Positions 44,910-54,432 of a DNA stretch of 64,000 nucleotides are shown here, piece after piece. Position numbers and translations under genes: made by a program. This DNA is from Meridianimarinicoccus roseus (lineage in GTDB: Bacteria > Pseudomonadota > Alphaproteobacteria > Rhodobacterales > Rhodobacteraceae). The first letter of the stretch is position 1. Each line of letters opens with the position of its first letter. The DNA is taken from contig NZ_QGKU01000025.1 in assembly GCF_003172915.1 (NCBI RefSeq), positions 48,815 to 112,814 on the forward strand. The letters run 5' to 3'. The notes under the pieces were generated by a model. The model saw nothing but the letters and a program-made list of their open reading frames with translations. It had not been told where the DNA came from and searched no databases.

Positions 44910-47216
44910 TCAACGCGGCTCGTCCTCGGGCGGCGGGGCGACGATCTGCGGGATCGCGCGGCCGCGCGCCACTGCCGCCGCCGCCAGCTTTTCCAGCAAC
45001 TGTGGCCTGCGCACCGGCTTGGACAGGAAATCGTCCATCCCGGCGGCAAGGCACTTGTCGCGATCGGCATCGAAGGCGTTTGCGGTCAGCGCGACGATCA
45101 CCGGCTGCGCGATCGGCGCGGCGCGGATCGCGCGGGTTGCGTCCAGCCCGTCGAGCCGCGGCATCGACATATCCATGAACACGACGTCCGGCGTACGGGC
45201 GAGCGTAACCTCAACCGCTTCCTGCCCGTCCTCGGCGAACAGCGCCGAGATCTGAAGGGTCTCCAGCACCTTTTCGAGCAGCATCCGGTTGATCGCGTTG
45301 TCATCGGCCACCAGCACGCAAAGCGGCGTCGTTGCCTCGGTTTCCGACGTAGCGGGCGGCACCCCGGACGGCGCGGGAACTACGGGTTGGTCTGGTGCGG
45401 CGGCCTCGGCGCTGGCGCGGCCAAGCCGCACCGTTGCCGTGAAGACCGACCCGCTGCCCGCGACTGAACTTGCGACGATATCGCCGCCCATCAGCCGCGC
45501 CAGCATTCGCGAGATCGTCAGCCCGAGGCCCGAGCCACCGAAGCTTCGGGTTGTCGTCGTCTCTGCCTGCGTGAAGCGGTCGAACACCTGGTCCAGCATC
45601 TGCGGCGCGATGCCGATGCCGGTATCGGCCACAGCGACGCGCAGTACATGCCCATTCGGGCCGTCCTCGCAGCCGACACTGACGGTGATGGTGCCGTCTG
45701 CGGTGAACTTGACCGCATTGCCGATCAGGTTCAGCAGGATCTGGCGCAGGCGCCCTGCATCGCCCATCGCCAGCGGCGGGACTCCAGGATCGGGCGCAAA
45801 GTCCAGCGTCAGGCCCTTCGCGGTCGCTTCTGGACGGAAAAGACGAACGACATCCTCCACGCAGGCGGCTGGGTCGAAGGTCTGTGCCACGATGTCGAGC
45901 TTGCCGGCCTCCAGCTTGGACAGGTCGAGGATGTCGTTGAGGATGCTCAGCAGCGCTTCGGCTGACCCGCGTATGGTCTGGGCATAGACGTGCGACTGGG
46001 TATCGAGTTGTGCCTCGCACAGCAATTCGGCCATGCCGATCACGCCGTTCATCGGTGTGCGGATCTCGTGGCTCATGGTGGCGAGGAAATCGGACTTGGC
46101 CTGCGCGGCGGCCTCGGCGGCCAGCTTGGCCTTGGCCAATTCGCGGGCGTGGTCCTTGGCGGCGGTGATTTCGCGTTCCACCGACACGATCATCTCGACC
46201 TGGCCATCGGGTCCGATCACTGGCACCATGTTGACCTCAACCCACATCTCGCGGCCGGTTGCCGAATAGTTCACGATCTCTTCGCGGTGAGCGCGGGCTT
46301 CGGCCACGGCAAGATCGATCCGCGCGATCGCGTCTGCGCTGGTGCGCGGGCCATGCAGCAACTCGCCCGGGCGCCTGCCCCGCGCCTGGTCCAGCGTGAA
46401 ACCGGTCTGTCGTATGAAGGCGTCGTTGACCCAGTTGATGCGCCAGTCCGGCCCGGCGATCAGGATACTGTCGTTGGCATGGCGTGCGACCAGCGCCAGC
46501 TTTCGTGTCTCGCGCTGCTGCGCGCGCAACTGCGCGGCGTAGTCGGCCAGCGCGACCTGCCGCTCCAGCAGGTCGCGGTTGGTGTCCGCGGACCGCGCAT
46601 AACCCTGCGAGACGTACTTGATGAAGACATATACGACGTAGCCCATGATCGCCGCGCCCAGCAGATCGTAGCCCAGACCGGCGGTTTTACCGACGGCGAC
46701 GTCATGCCCGAACACCACCAGCGGTGTTGCCGCGTAGACCGCCAGCCGCGCCAGCGCCGCGCCTCGGTGGAACGCTACCACCAAACCCGCGTTCATCGCT
46801 GCCCCGGTCAGGAATGCCAGCGCGAAGAAGGTCGCGGCGCCGGCCGTGGCGGTCACCCAGGCCAGCACCACGCAGCTTGCGATGCTCAGCGCCTGCAGGC
46901 CCGCGGCGATCGCTGCGGCCCGGCGCAACGGGGCATCGGGCGCTCCGGCGTCCAGACGCCGCAGCACATGGGACAGCACGAGCCAATCCACCGCCTCGCC
47001 CAGCAGCGCGAGGCCTGCCGCCAGTGCCCCGACCCACGGCGCGCTGAGTAAGGCAAGCGAGATCGCACCGGTCGCGGTCAGAACCTGCCGGCGGCCGAAA
47101 TTCGCAATCCGGCCCCTGGCATAGCGTTGCAGCAAGCCGCGTGGCCCGTGGCGCGCATCGAAAGCCGCCAGCGTCTCGGCCGCGTGCCGGATCTCATCGG
47201 TCGTCTCTGTCGTCAT
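44910..47216 (-). CDS. Hybrid sensor histidine kinase (membrane-PAS-HisKA-HATPase-REC)
   Basis: A 768-residue hybrid kinase. Residues about 50-205 hold six hydrophobic segments forming an integral sensor region with no large periplasmic loop. A PAS domain lies at about 240-350 (HANDSILIAGPDWRINWVND). The dimerisation/phosphoacceptor helix has H383 in MSHEIRTPMNGVIGM, the ATPase has N500, DTGIGIA and GGSGLGL, and the C-terminal receiver (about 632-750) has DD-N, D682 and K733. No response regulator gene is adjacent, so the phosphate probably goes through the fused receiver to a phosphotransfer protein elsewhere. AAAAGGA precedes the ATG at 47216. The signal is unknown; the multi-helix sensor suggests a membrane or lipid-soluble cue. 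Confidence 0.92.
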   Translation of the reverse strand: MTTETTDEIRHAAETLAAFDARHGPRGLLQRYARGRIANFGRRQVLTATGAISLALLSAPWVGALAAGLALLGEAVDWLVLSHVLRRLDAGAPDAPLRRAAAIAAGLQALSIASCVVLAWVTATAGAATFFALAFLTGAAMNAGLVVAFHRGAALARLAVYAATPLVVFGHDVAVGKTAGLGYDLLGAAIMGYVVYVFIKYVSQGYARSADTNRDLLERQVALADYAAQLRAQQRETRKLALVARHANDSILIAGPDWRINWVNDAFIRQTGFTLDQARGRRPGELLHGPRTSADAIARIDLAVAEARAHREEIVNYSATGREMWVEVNMVPVIGPDGQVEMIVSVEREITAAKDHARELAKAKLAAEAAAQAKSDFLATMSHEIRTPMNGVIGMAELLCEAQLDTQSHVYAQTIRGSAEALLSILNDILDLSKLEAGKLDIVAQTFDPAACVEDVVRLFRPEATAKGLTLDFAPDPGVPPLAMGDAGRLRQILLNLIGNAVKFTADGTITVSVGCEDGPNGHVLRVAVADTGIGIAPQMLDQVFDRFTQAETTTTRSFGGSGLGLTISRMLARLMGGDIVASSVAGSGSVFTATVRLGRASAEAAAPDQPVVPAPSGVPPATSETEATTPLCVLVADDNAINRMLLEKVLETLQISALFAEDGQEAVEVTLARTPDVVFMDMSMPRLDGLDATRAIRAAPIAQPVIVALTANAFDADRDKCLAAGMDDFLSKPVRRPQLLEKLAAAAVARGRAIPQIVAPPPEDEPR

Positions 47217-47368
47217 GCGGTCCTTTTCCTGCGAAGCTATCGTCAACCTGAGCGAGTGGCGGGCTTCGGGCAAGTCCTTCCGCCGCGCGTCGCGCCCGGT
47301 TGGCAGCGGAAGGCGTAGAATGTATGGCCCCTTTGCCGCAGTCATGCCGTTTGCACGAAGGGACCGAG

Positions 47369-48952
47369 ATGACCGATACACCGCCGCGTTCGCCCGCCAG
47401 CCCGACCCGGGCCACCAACGCCGCCCGGCTGGAGATCCGCACCGCGCGCCCGTCGGACGTGCCAGGCATCGTCCGGCTGTCTTGCAAGGTCTATGCCGAC
47501 CAGGGCCCCTATACCGCCGGGCAGATCATGGGGCAGATCAACGCTTTCGCCGCAGGCACCTTTGTGGCGCTATATGATGGCGAGGTCGCGGGCTACGCCG
47601 CGACGCTGCGGGTGCTGGAGGCGCGGGTGATGGCGCCGCACAGCTGGGACGAGATCACCGGCGCGGGCTATGCCAGCCAGTTCAACGCGCGCGGCGACTG
47701 GTTATACGGGATCGAGGTTATGGTCGATCCGGCGTTCCGGCGGCTTCGGCTCGGAAAGCGGCTCTATCAGGCGCGCGAACGGCTGTGCACCGATCTGGGC
47801 CTGCGCGGCATCGCCTTCGGCGGGCGCTTGCCGGGGTTCCGGCGCCACCGCAAGACCCATCCCGACCCGCACGGCTACGTGGCGGCGGTGCGCGCGGGCG
47901 ATCTGCGCGACCCGGTAATGAGCTTCCAGATGAAGGCAGGGTTCGAACCCGTGCATGCGCTGCCGAACTACGCGCCCGACGATGCGGCCTCGGGCGGGCA
48001 CGCGGTGCTGATGGTCTGGCGCAATCCCTATGTGTCGGACGCGGATGCGGCCCAGCCGGTCACCCGGACCGATCCCGACACGGTGCGCGTGGCGGCGGTG
48101 CAGCTTCAGGCGCGCACGTTGAAGAGCACAGGCGAGTTCTATGCCAACGTGGACTACTTCGTGAACATCGCGTCGGAGTACGGCGCCGATTTCGTCGTGT
48201 TCCCGGAACATTTCACGCTCCAGCTTCTGTCGTGCGAGGACAGCGAACTGCCTCCGGACGAAGCGATCCAACGCACCAGCGAGCACACGGCCGAATTCGT
48301 CGAGAAGCTGCAGGCCATGGCCATCGGTCGAGCGATCAACATCGTCGGGGGCAGCCATGCGACGGTGACCGATGACGGCGACATCCAGAATGTCGGCTAC
48401 GTGTTCCTGCGCGACGGCACCGTGCACACGCAGGAAAAGCTGCACCCGACGCCGGACGAGCGGTCGAGCTGGCACATCAAGGGCGGTGACAGTGTTGACG
48501 TGATCGACACCGATTGCGGGCCGGTCGGCGTGCTTATCTGCTATGACAGCGAGTTTCCCGAAGCGGCGCGGCGGCTTGCCGACCAGGGCGCGCGGATCGT
48601 GTTCGTGCCCTACAACACCGATACGCGACACGGACATCTGAGGGTGCGCTACTGTTGTCAGGCGCGCGCGGTGGAAAACCAGTGCTACGTGGTTACCGCG
48701 GGGATGGTCGGCAATCTGGACAACGTTTCCAACATCGACATCCAGTATGCCCAGTCGGCGATCCTGACGCCGTGCGACTTTCCATTCGCGCGGGACGGCA
48801 TCGCGGCCGAGGCGTCCGAGAATGTCGAGATGATCATCGTCGCCGACCTGAACCTGTCGATGGTCCAATGGGCCCGCGCGCAAGGATCTGTGCGCAACCT
48901 GCGGGACCGTCGCTTTGATCTTTACCGCACGCGCTGGTCCGATGGCGGCTGA
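47369..48952 (+). CDS. GNAT acetyltransferase-nitrilase (carbon-nitrogen hydrolase) fusion
   Basis: A 527-residue two-domain protein. Residues about 20-218 are a GNAT fold, with GIEVMVDPAFRRLRLGKRLY carrying the acetyl-CoA loop (R-x-x-x-G-K). Residues about 238-520 are a carbon-nitrogen hydrolase with the complete Glu-Lys-Cys triad: E280 in VVFPEHFT, K357 in TQEKLHPTPDE and C391 in GVLICYDSEFPE. Fusions of this order are known in other bacteria, but the substrate is not established. The two activities may act in turn on one small amine/amide. The gene is divergent from the kinase with a 152-base gap, and GAAGGGA precedes the ATG at 47369. Confidence 0.88.
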   Translation: MTDTPPRSPASPTRATNAARLEIRTARPSDVPGIVRLSCKVYADQGPYTAGQIMGQINAFAAGTFVALYDGEVAGYAATLRVLEARVMAPHSWDEITGAGYASQFNARGDWLYGIEVMVDPAFRRLRLGKRLYQARERLCTDLGLRGIAFGGRLPGFRRHRKTHPDPHGYVAAVRAGDLRDPVMSFQMKAGFEPVHALPNYAPDDAASGGHAVLMVWRNPYVSDADAAQPVTRTDPDTVRVAAVQLQARTLKSTGEFYANVDYFVNIASEYGADFVVFPEHFTLQLLSCEDSELPPDEAIQRTSEHTAEFVEKLQAMAIGRAINIVGGSHATVTDDGDIQNVGYVFLRDGTVHTQEKLHPTPDERSSWHIKGGDSVDVIDTDCGPVGVLICYDSEFPEAARRLADQGARIVFVPYNTDTRHGHLRVRYCCQARAVENQCYVVTAGMVGNLDNVSNIDIQYAQSAILTPCDFPFARDGIAAEASENVEMIIVADLNLSMVQWARAQGSVRNLRDRRFDLYRTRWSDGG

Positions 48953-49014
48953 GTGAAACCAATTGGCCCCGCGCTGCGTGTCTGCTGGCAGACACAGCCG
49001 ATAGGGGGCTTGCC

Positions 49015-50055
49015 ATGACGGGACACGCTGACAGCGCGGCGGAGCCGCCGAGCATAGAGGAGTTGCTGAAGGACAGCGACTGGGACGCGCGGCTTCAGGA
49101 AGCGCGGGCGCGGCGAAAAGCCGTTCTGGCCGCGAGGGAGGCGCAGGGCGGGGGGGGCTTGCCTTCCGGCGTCCCGCCCCAAGCGCCGGCTCAAGCCTTG
49201 TCGCCAGCGTATGCGCTGCCAGAGCGCGGTCGGGCAGCTCCGCTGGCGGAGGACACCGTCGGGGCGGAGCCGGACAAGGCCGATGCGCAGCAGGCGCCGC
49301 CGCCGCCCGTTTCCGCAGTGTCCCCCGCCCCGGAGCAGGTTGGTGCCGGGGCAGGCGCAGGCAGGGCGGCCCGCGACCTTCCCCTTGGTGCAATGGCGGT
49401 CGGACTGGCCTGCGGCATCGCGATCGGCCTTGCAAGCGGGGTCGGCGTAGTCGTGGGCGCGCGTTTCGGTTCAGACCAGGTGGCAGGTGTGCCGCAGGAG
49501 CGGATCGACGGCGCTGCGCCGGGTATGGCGGCAGCACCTGCCCCTATCCCCGCCGCGTTGCCCGAGGCCCGGCTGACACCGCCGCCCGTGCGAACGGCGC
49601 CGATGCAAGCCGCACCGGCCGTCCCGGTTGCTCGGGCCGTGCCGCAAGCCTTGGCACTGCTGCCGGAGCCAGCGGCGCGGCTCGCCCCACCACAGCGCTC
49701 CTCCGGACCGGCGCGGCCAGTTCAGCCGCCCGCCATCCAGCCCGTCCCGCGCGGGATCACCGCGGCGGTAAATCCGGCTGCTGCCGTGCTGCGCGTCTAC
49801 CGCGCAGGTTCCGGCGATGCTGCCGCCGACTTCGCCGCGCAGTCCGCCGCGCTGCGCGCTGCCGGGTTTGCGGTGCCCGCGCCGCGTGCCGTGCCCGCAC
49901 TGGCCGGACCCGCAGAGGTGCGGTTCTTCCATACATCCGATGGGGACGCGGCCCGCGTGGCGGGCTTCCTCGCGGGTCTGCCTGTGCAGGATTTCACAAG
50001 TTATCGTCCCGCGCCCCCGCCCGGAACGCTGGAGATCTGGACGCCGCCGGGCTGA
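49015..50055 (+). CDS. Proline/alanine-rich single-pass membrane protein with LytR_C-like C-terminal domain
   Basis: A 346-residue protein with an unusual layout: a short acidic/basic N-terminus (SIEELLKDSDWDARLQEARA) and a disordered Pro/Ala/Gly-rich stretch to residue 121. One membrane segment (122-148, LGAMAVGLACGIAIGLASG) and a second Pro/Ala-rich linker follow. A compact C-terminal domain (about 250-346, VLRVYRAG to LEIWTPPG) resembles the LytR C-terminal/SPOR-like alpha-beta fold. It is probably an envelope protein with the C-terminal domain in the periplasm. The family is not recognised. It converges on a secreted Sel1-repeat protein with a similar C-terminal domain, stops 10 bases apart. 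Confidence 0.65.
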   Translation: MTGHADSAAEPPSIEELLKDSDWDARLQEARARRKAVLAAREAQGGGGLPSGVPPQAPAQALSPAYALPERGRAAPLAEDTVGAEPDKADAQQAPPPPVSAVSPAPEQVGAGAGAGRAARDLPLGAMAVGLACGIAIGLASGVGVVVGARFGSDQVAGVPQERIDGAAPGMAAAPAPIPAALPEARLTPPPVRTAPMQAAPAVPVARAVPQALALLPEPAARLAPPQRSSGPARPVQPPAIQPVPRGITAAVNPAAAVLRVYRAGSGDAAADFAAQSAALRAAGFAVPAPRAVPALAGPAEVRFFHTSDGDAARVAGFLAGLPVQDFTSYRPAPPPGTLEIWTPPG

Positions 50056-50065
50056 GCAGCCCCGT

Positions 50066-51250
50066 TTAGTTCGGCCCGCCGACGATATCCACGCTGATCT
50101 CGCCGGGGGCCGACGCAGCTGTGTCGAAGGGCGCGGGCAGAGCGGACAGGCCATCTGGTCCCGGCAGGCTCGCGGCAATGCGGCGGGCCAGGGGCGCCGC
50201 GGTCGCGTCCGCAAAGTGCACCTGCGTGCGCTTCGTGGCGTTCTGAGCCGCAGCCTGCCGCACGTCCACCCACGCCCCTTCTTCGGCCAGCGCATCGGCG
50301 AGCCGCCCGGCAAGGCGGATTGCGCCGGCGTCTCCGGGCGCATGGCGCAGCGTGACGCGCGCAGTGGGCTGCGCCAGTGCCGTCGGTGCGGCCGCCGCCG
50401 GGCCGAGGTCGAGCGCCTGCCAAGCGCTCGCGGCGTCCGAGCCGGTGCGGCGGTTGGTGCGGCGCACCCGCCACGCGAGGTCGTTCGGACCCGCCAGCGG
50501 CACGGTGATGGCGGTGGCGGGCGTGTCGATGCGCGCCACGTCGCGGCTGCGCGGATGCGCAGCGGTGGGGCGGGTGACGATCTCCAGCACGAAGCGCTCG
50601 CCCGGCGCGCCGGGCGCGGCGGCCCAGCTGAACAGCCCCAGTCGCGCATCGGCCGGACCTACGACAAGAACGCTGGCAAGTTCGGGTGCTGCGGCCGGAT
50701 CGGCGCCCGCATCGGCTGGCGGTTGCAGACGTGCGGCCCGTTCAGCGGCGGCGGGCAGCAACTGCGCCGCCCTGTTCAGCCAAAGTCTTGCCAGCCGGGT
50801 GTTGCGCGGAACACCGTCACCCGCCGCAAGGAGCAGCCCGAGGTTATACTGCGCGCGCGTGTGCCCCTGTGCCGCCGCGCGGGCGTACCACGTTGCCGCG
50901 GCGCGGGGTTCTCTCGTCCGTCCCGCGCCGGCATCCAGCATCACCGCGACGTTGAACTGTGCGTCCACGTTGCCCGCGCCGGCGGCGGCGAGATACCAGC
51001 GAAATGCCGCCGCCGCGTCCTGTGCGGCGCCCAGCCCGAGGTCGGCCATCGTGCCGAGGTGCAGCATCGCCTGCGCCGATCCCGCCGCGGCTTCGCGGCG
51101 GAGTAGGGGCGCGGCCCGAATGAAATCCCGCGCGGCGAAGGCGGCCTCCCCCGGCGGGGTCTGGGCGGCGAGGGGCGACGCGACAATAGCGGCGGCCAGC
51201 GCGATAGACAGCGCCGCACTTGCCCTTTCGCGTATCCCGGCCTGCCGCAT
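50066..51250 (-). CDS. Secreted Sel1-repeat protein with LytR_C-like C-terminal domain
   Basis: A 394-residue exported protein with a signal peptide (residues about 1-30, ending SPLAAQT). Three or more Sel1/TPR-like repeats follow: AQAMLHLGTMADLGLG, AQFNVAVMLDAGAGR and AQYNLGLLLAAGDGVPRN, each followed by an A-x-x-W/Y helix. The middle region has a fibronectin-like look (FVLEIVTRPTAAH, LAWRVRRTNRR). The C-terminal domain (VTLRHAPGDAGAIRLAG to EISVDIVGG) resembles that of the convergent neighbour. It is probably a periplasmic scaffold or binding protein. ATG at 51250 is preferred, because MRQAGIRERASAAL then gives a proper signal peptide. It lies one base after the OmpA-like stop, so the two are one operon. 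Confidence 0.7.
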   Translation of the reverse strand: MRQAGIRERASAALSIALAAAIVASPLAAQTPPGEAAFAARDFIRAAPLLRREAAAGSAQAMLHLGTMADLGLGAAQDAAAAFRWYLAAAGAGNVDAQFNVAVMLDAGAGRTREPRAAATWYARAAAQGHTRAQYNLGLLLAAGDGVPRNTRLARLWLNRAAQLLPAAAERAARLQPPADAGADPAAAPELASVLVVGPADARLGLFSWAAAPGAPGERFVLEIVTRPTAAHPRSRDVARIDTPATAITVPLAGPNDLAWRVRRTNRRTGSDAASAWQALDLGPAAAAPTALAQPTARVTLRHAPGDAGAIRLAGRLADALAEEGAWVDVRQAAAQNATKRTQVHFADATAAPLARRIAASLPGPDGLSALPAPFDTAASAPGEISVDIVGGPN

Positions 51251-51251
51251 C

Positions 51252-51671
51252 TCAGCGCCAGGTGATCTCGACAACTCGGTTCTCGGGTTCAGGCACTCCC
51301 TGCGGCGTCTCTACCGGCAATTCGCTTATCCCGCGCCCGACGACCTGCAGGCGGTCGGCGGGGATCCCCCGCGCGGCCAGACCGTTGGCCACCGCCGCCG
51401 CGCGCTGCACGGACAGTTGCAGGTTCACGCCCGGTGCGCCGACCCGGTCGGCGGTGCCCGCCACGATCATGACGAACGGGTTGCCTTCGCGGAACAGACG
51501 CGCGGCGCGGTCCAGTGCCTCCTGCTGAGAGGTGGCCACGCTGGCGCTGCCGGTGTCGAAATACACCCGGATGCTGTCGGGTGCGGTTTGGGCCGCCAGA
51601 GTGGCGGGTTGGGCAAGGGTCACGGCCATCGCCATGCAGAGGGCGCGGGCGCGGATCTGGTAAGCTGACAT
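51252..51671 (-). CDS. OmpA-family periplasmic protein
   Basis: A 139-residue protein: signal peptide (about residues 1-27, ending TLAAQ), then one OmpA C-terminal peptidoglycan-binding domain. RVYFDTGSASVATSQQEALD is the first strand and helix, FVMIVAGTADRVGAPGVNLQLSVQRAAAVANGL carries the Asp and Arg positions that bind diaminopimelate, and PENRVVEITWR closes the domain. It has no lipobox Cys after the signal, so it is likely soluble or associated with the wall. The ATG at 51671 has AGGGAAGAA upstream. It is followed without a gap by the Sel1-repeat gene. Confidence 0.85.
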   Translation of the reverse strand: MSAYQIRARALCMAMAVTLAQPATLAAQTAPDSIRVYFDTGSASVATSQQEALDRAARLFREGNPFVMIVAGTADRVGAPGVNLQLSVQRAAAVANGLAARGIPADRLQVVGRGISELPVETPQGVPEPENRVVEITWR

Positions 51672-51786
51672 CGGTTCTTCCCTGTTTTTGTGCGGGCCCG
51701 ACAAGAGGCCCGTTAACCATATACGCCGCGTGCTTGCGGAAAGTTTCGCCGGTGTCCGCGTTTTATTCATCCGCACGGGCGGCCTC

Positions 51787-51817
51787 TTGACCTTCCAGTT
51801 GTGGGAACCCCTATCTG
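51787..51817 (+). promoter_or_regulatory. CueR-type copA promoter with 19-base spacer
   Basis: A -35 box TTGACC (51787-51792) and a -10 box TATCTG (51812-51817) are separated by 19 bases, the over-long spacer that is the hallmark of MerR-family promoters. The spacer holds the CueR-like dyad CCTTCC-AGTTGTG-GGAA. The copA ribosome site AAGGGA (51831-51836) follows, five bases before the ATG. This strongly suggests copper-induced transcription by the CueR encoded just after copA. Confidence 0.8.
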
Positions 51818-51841
51818 GAACTAAGAGCGAAAGGGAATCTG

Positions 51842-54421
51842 ATGACCCAGAACGACGCCGATCTCCGCAGCGACCAGAGCACACGCCCCGGACCCAACAC
51901 AGGGGATGCTGGTCTGACCGTCACTGTCGCGATCGAGGGGATGAGTTGCGCGGGCTGTGCCGGGCGGGCGCAGCGGGCGCTTGCTGCCGTACCTGGTGTC
52001 ACCGCGGCCGAGGTGAACCTTGCGGCAGAAACGGCACGGCTGGGGGTCGCCGACGCGGGTGTGTTGCCCCGCGCGGCGGAGGCGCTTTCGCAGGTCGGCT
52101 ATCCCCCGCGCCGGGAAACACTTCGCCTGAGCGTGGCGAACATGTCCTGCGCGTCCTGCGTGGCCCGGGTGGAGCGCGCGCTGGCCGCCGTACCCGGCGT
52201 GCTGGACGTGTCGGTGAACCTTGCCGCCGAGGAGGCGCAGGTCAGCTTCCTTGCCGGTGCGACCGATGCCGGGCGTATCGCGCAGGCTGCAGGTGCAGCG
52301 GGCTATCCGGCCACCCCGCGTGACGCAACGCAACCCGAGATGCCCGGCGCACGCAAGCTGGCCGAGGCGCAGCTGCAACGGCGCCGTGCGCTGGGGGCAG
52401 GTCTGATCGCCGCGCCCGTTGTGGTGCTGGAAATGGGCGGCCACCTGCTGCCCGGTTTCCATCACTGGATAGGCGGCACGATCGGGCACCAGGCGAGTTG
52501 GCTGATCCAGTGCGCTCTGGCCAGCCTCGTACTCGCCGGGCCGGGCCGTCAGTTCTTTTCCAGCGGCATTCCGGCGTTGCTGCGCGGCGCGCCGGATATG
52601 AACAGCCTTGTCGCGGTCGGCACCGGGGCCGCCTATTCCTATTCGCTGGTGGCGACCTTCGCGCCGGGCCTGCTGCCGGAAACCGCGCGCGCGGTCTATT
52701 TCGAGGCTGCGGTGGTGATCGTCGTACTGATTCTCGTCGGACGCTGGCTGGAGGCGCGCGCAAAAGGCCGCACCGGCGCCGCGATCCGGCGGCTGGTGGG
52801 GCTGCAGCCACGCACGGCGCGCGTCTTGCGCGGTGGGCCCGACAACGCGGCGGGCGAGGATGTGCCGCTGGAGCGTATCGCGGTCGGAGACCTGCTGCTT
52901 GTGCGGCCCGGAGAGCGGATCGCGGTCGATGGCGAGGTGACGGAGGGCCGCGCGCAGGTCGATGAAAGTATGATGACCGGTGAACCGCTGCCGGTGCCGA
53001 AGGGGCCGGGCGATCCGGTGACGGGCGGCACGGTTGTTGGAGGCGGCGCGCTGACACTGCGCGCGACGCGGGTGGGCGGCGATACGGCGCTGGCCCAGAT
53101 CGTCCGCATGGTGGAGGACGCGCAGGGCGCACGTCTGCCGATCCAGGCGCTGGTCGACAGGGTGACGCTGTGGTTCGTCCCGGCAATCCTCGCGCTCGCG
53201 GCGCTGACCGTACTCGTCTGGCTGCTGGTCGGGCCGGACCCGCGGCTGAGCCACGCGTTGGTGGCCGGCGTGTCGGTGCTGATAATCGCCTGCCCCTGCG
53301 CGATGGGGCTTGCGACTCCGACCTCGATCATGGTGGGCACAGGGCGCGCCGCCGAATTGGGCGTTTTGTTTCGCCGGGGTGACGCGCTGCAGGCGCTGCA
53401 GGGTGTAGATGTCGTTGCCTTCGACAAGACGGGCACGCTGACGCAGGGCCGACCGGAGCTGACAGACCTGCACCTGGCCCCCGGCGCGGACCGGGCGGAG
53501 GTGCTGGCCGCCGTTGCTGCGCTGGAAACCCGGTCGGAGCACCCGGTCGCGCAGGCGATCCTTTCGGCAGCGCGGGCCGAGGGAGCTGCGCCCGCCGAGG
53601 TGACGGAATTCGAGCCGCATCCCGGGTTTGGCGTGTCCGGGTCCGTACGGGGGCGGCGTGTGCTGGTCGGCGCGGCGCGGCTCATGGCGCGCGAAGGGAT
53701 CGACCCCGGCGCACTGGCGGCGCGAGCGGACGATCTTGCCGTGCGGGGCCGAACGCCGATTTTCGCGGCGCTCGACGGGCGCATCGTGGCGGTGCTGGCG
53801 GTGGCCGACCCGATCAAGCCCGAGGCCGCGCAGGCGATCGCGGCGCTGCATCGGCTCGGCCTGCGCGCGGCGATGGTCACGGGCGATACGTGGGGCACGG
53901 CGCGCGCGGTCGCCGCGCAGGTCGGCATCGACGATGTCGTCGCCGAGGTGCTTCCGGACGGCAAGGTCGCCGCGCTGGACGATCTGCGGCGTGGCGGCAG
54001 GCGCGTGGCGTTCGTCGGGGACGGGATCAACGATGCGCCCGCGCTTGCGGCGGCCGATGTGGGCATCGCCATCGGTACCGGCACCGACGTCGCCGTCGAG
54101 GCGGCCGACGTGGTGCTGATGTCGGGCGACCTGCGTGGCGCCGTCGCCGCCTTCGACATGTCGGGCCGCACGCTGCGCAACATCCGTCAGAACCTGTTCT
54201 GGGCATTCGGCTACAACGCCGCGCTGGTGCCTGTCGCCGCCGGGGCGCTTTATCCGTTATTCGGCGTGCTGCTTTCTCCGATGCTGGCAGCCAGCGCAAT
54301 GGCGCTGTCGAGCGTTTTCGTCGTCAGCAACGCGCTGCGGCTGCGCCGCGCCCGCCCGCCGCGACTGCCCGATGCGGGCGGAGCCCCGGGCGGCGCGCTG
54401 CGCGGGCAACCGGCCGAATGA
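51842..54421 (+). CDS. copA: Copper-exporting P1B-type ATPase
   Basis: An 859-residue P-type ATPase that pumps Cu(I) out of the cytoplasm. Two N-terminal heavy-metal domains have MSCAGC (C36/C39) and MSCASC (C103/C106). The membrane CPC motif is in [15 protein letters not shown] (C484/C486), the actuator motif is [10 protein letters not shown], the phosphorylated Asp is D528 in [21 protein letters not shown] is the nucleotide-binding HP motif, and [20 protein letters not shown] is the hinge. The CPC motif and paired HMA domains indicate Cu(I)/Ag(I). Expression is likely from the CueR promoter just upstream, and cueR follows 12 bases downstream in the same transcript. Confidence 0.96.
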   Translation: MTQNDADLRSDQSTRPGPNTGDAGLTVTVAIEGMSCAGCAGRAQRALAAVPGVTAAEVNLAAETARLGVADAGVLPRAAEALSQVGYPPRRETLRLSVANMSCASCVARVERALAAVPGVLDVSVNLAAEEAQVSFLAGATDAGRIAQAAGAAGYPATPRDATQPEMPGARKLAEAQLQRRRALGAGLIAAPVVVLEMGGHLLPGFHHWIGGTIGHQASWLIQCALASLVLAGPGRQFFSSGIPALLRGAPDMNSLVAVGTGAAYSYSLVATFAPGLLPETARAVYFEAAVVIVVLILVGRWLEARAKGRTGAAIRRLVGLQPRTARVLRGGPDNAAGEDVPLERIAVGDLLLVRPGERIAVDGEVTEGRAQVDESMMTGEPLPVPKGPGDPVTGGTVVGGGALTLRATRVGGDTALAQIVRMVEDAQGARLPIQALVDRVTLWFVPAILALAALTVLVWLLVGPDPRLSHALVAGVSVLIIACPCAMGLATPTSIMVGTGRAAELGVLFRRGDALQALQGVDVVAFDKTGTLTQGRPELTDLHLAPGADRAEVLAAVAALETRSEHPVAQAILSAARAEGAAPAEVTEFEPHPGFGVSGSVRGRRVLVGAARLMAREGIDPGALAARADDLAVRGRTPIFAALDGRIVAVLAVADPIKPEAAQAIAALHRLGLRAAMVTGDTWGTARAVAAQVGIDDVVAEVLPDGKVAALDDLRRGGRRVAFVGDGINDAPALAAADVGIAIGTGTDVAVEAADVVLMSGDLRGAVAAFDMSGRTLRNIRQNLFWAFGYNAALVPVAAGALYPLFGVLLSPMLAASAMALSSVFVVSNALRLRRARPPRLPDAGGAPGGALRGQPAE

Positions 54422-54432
54422 CGGGGGCCGCC

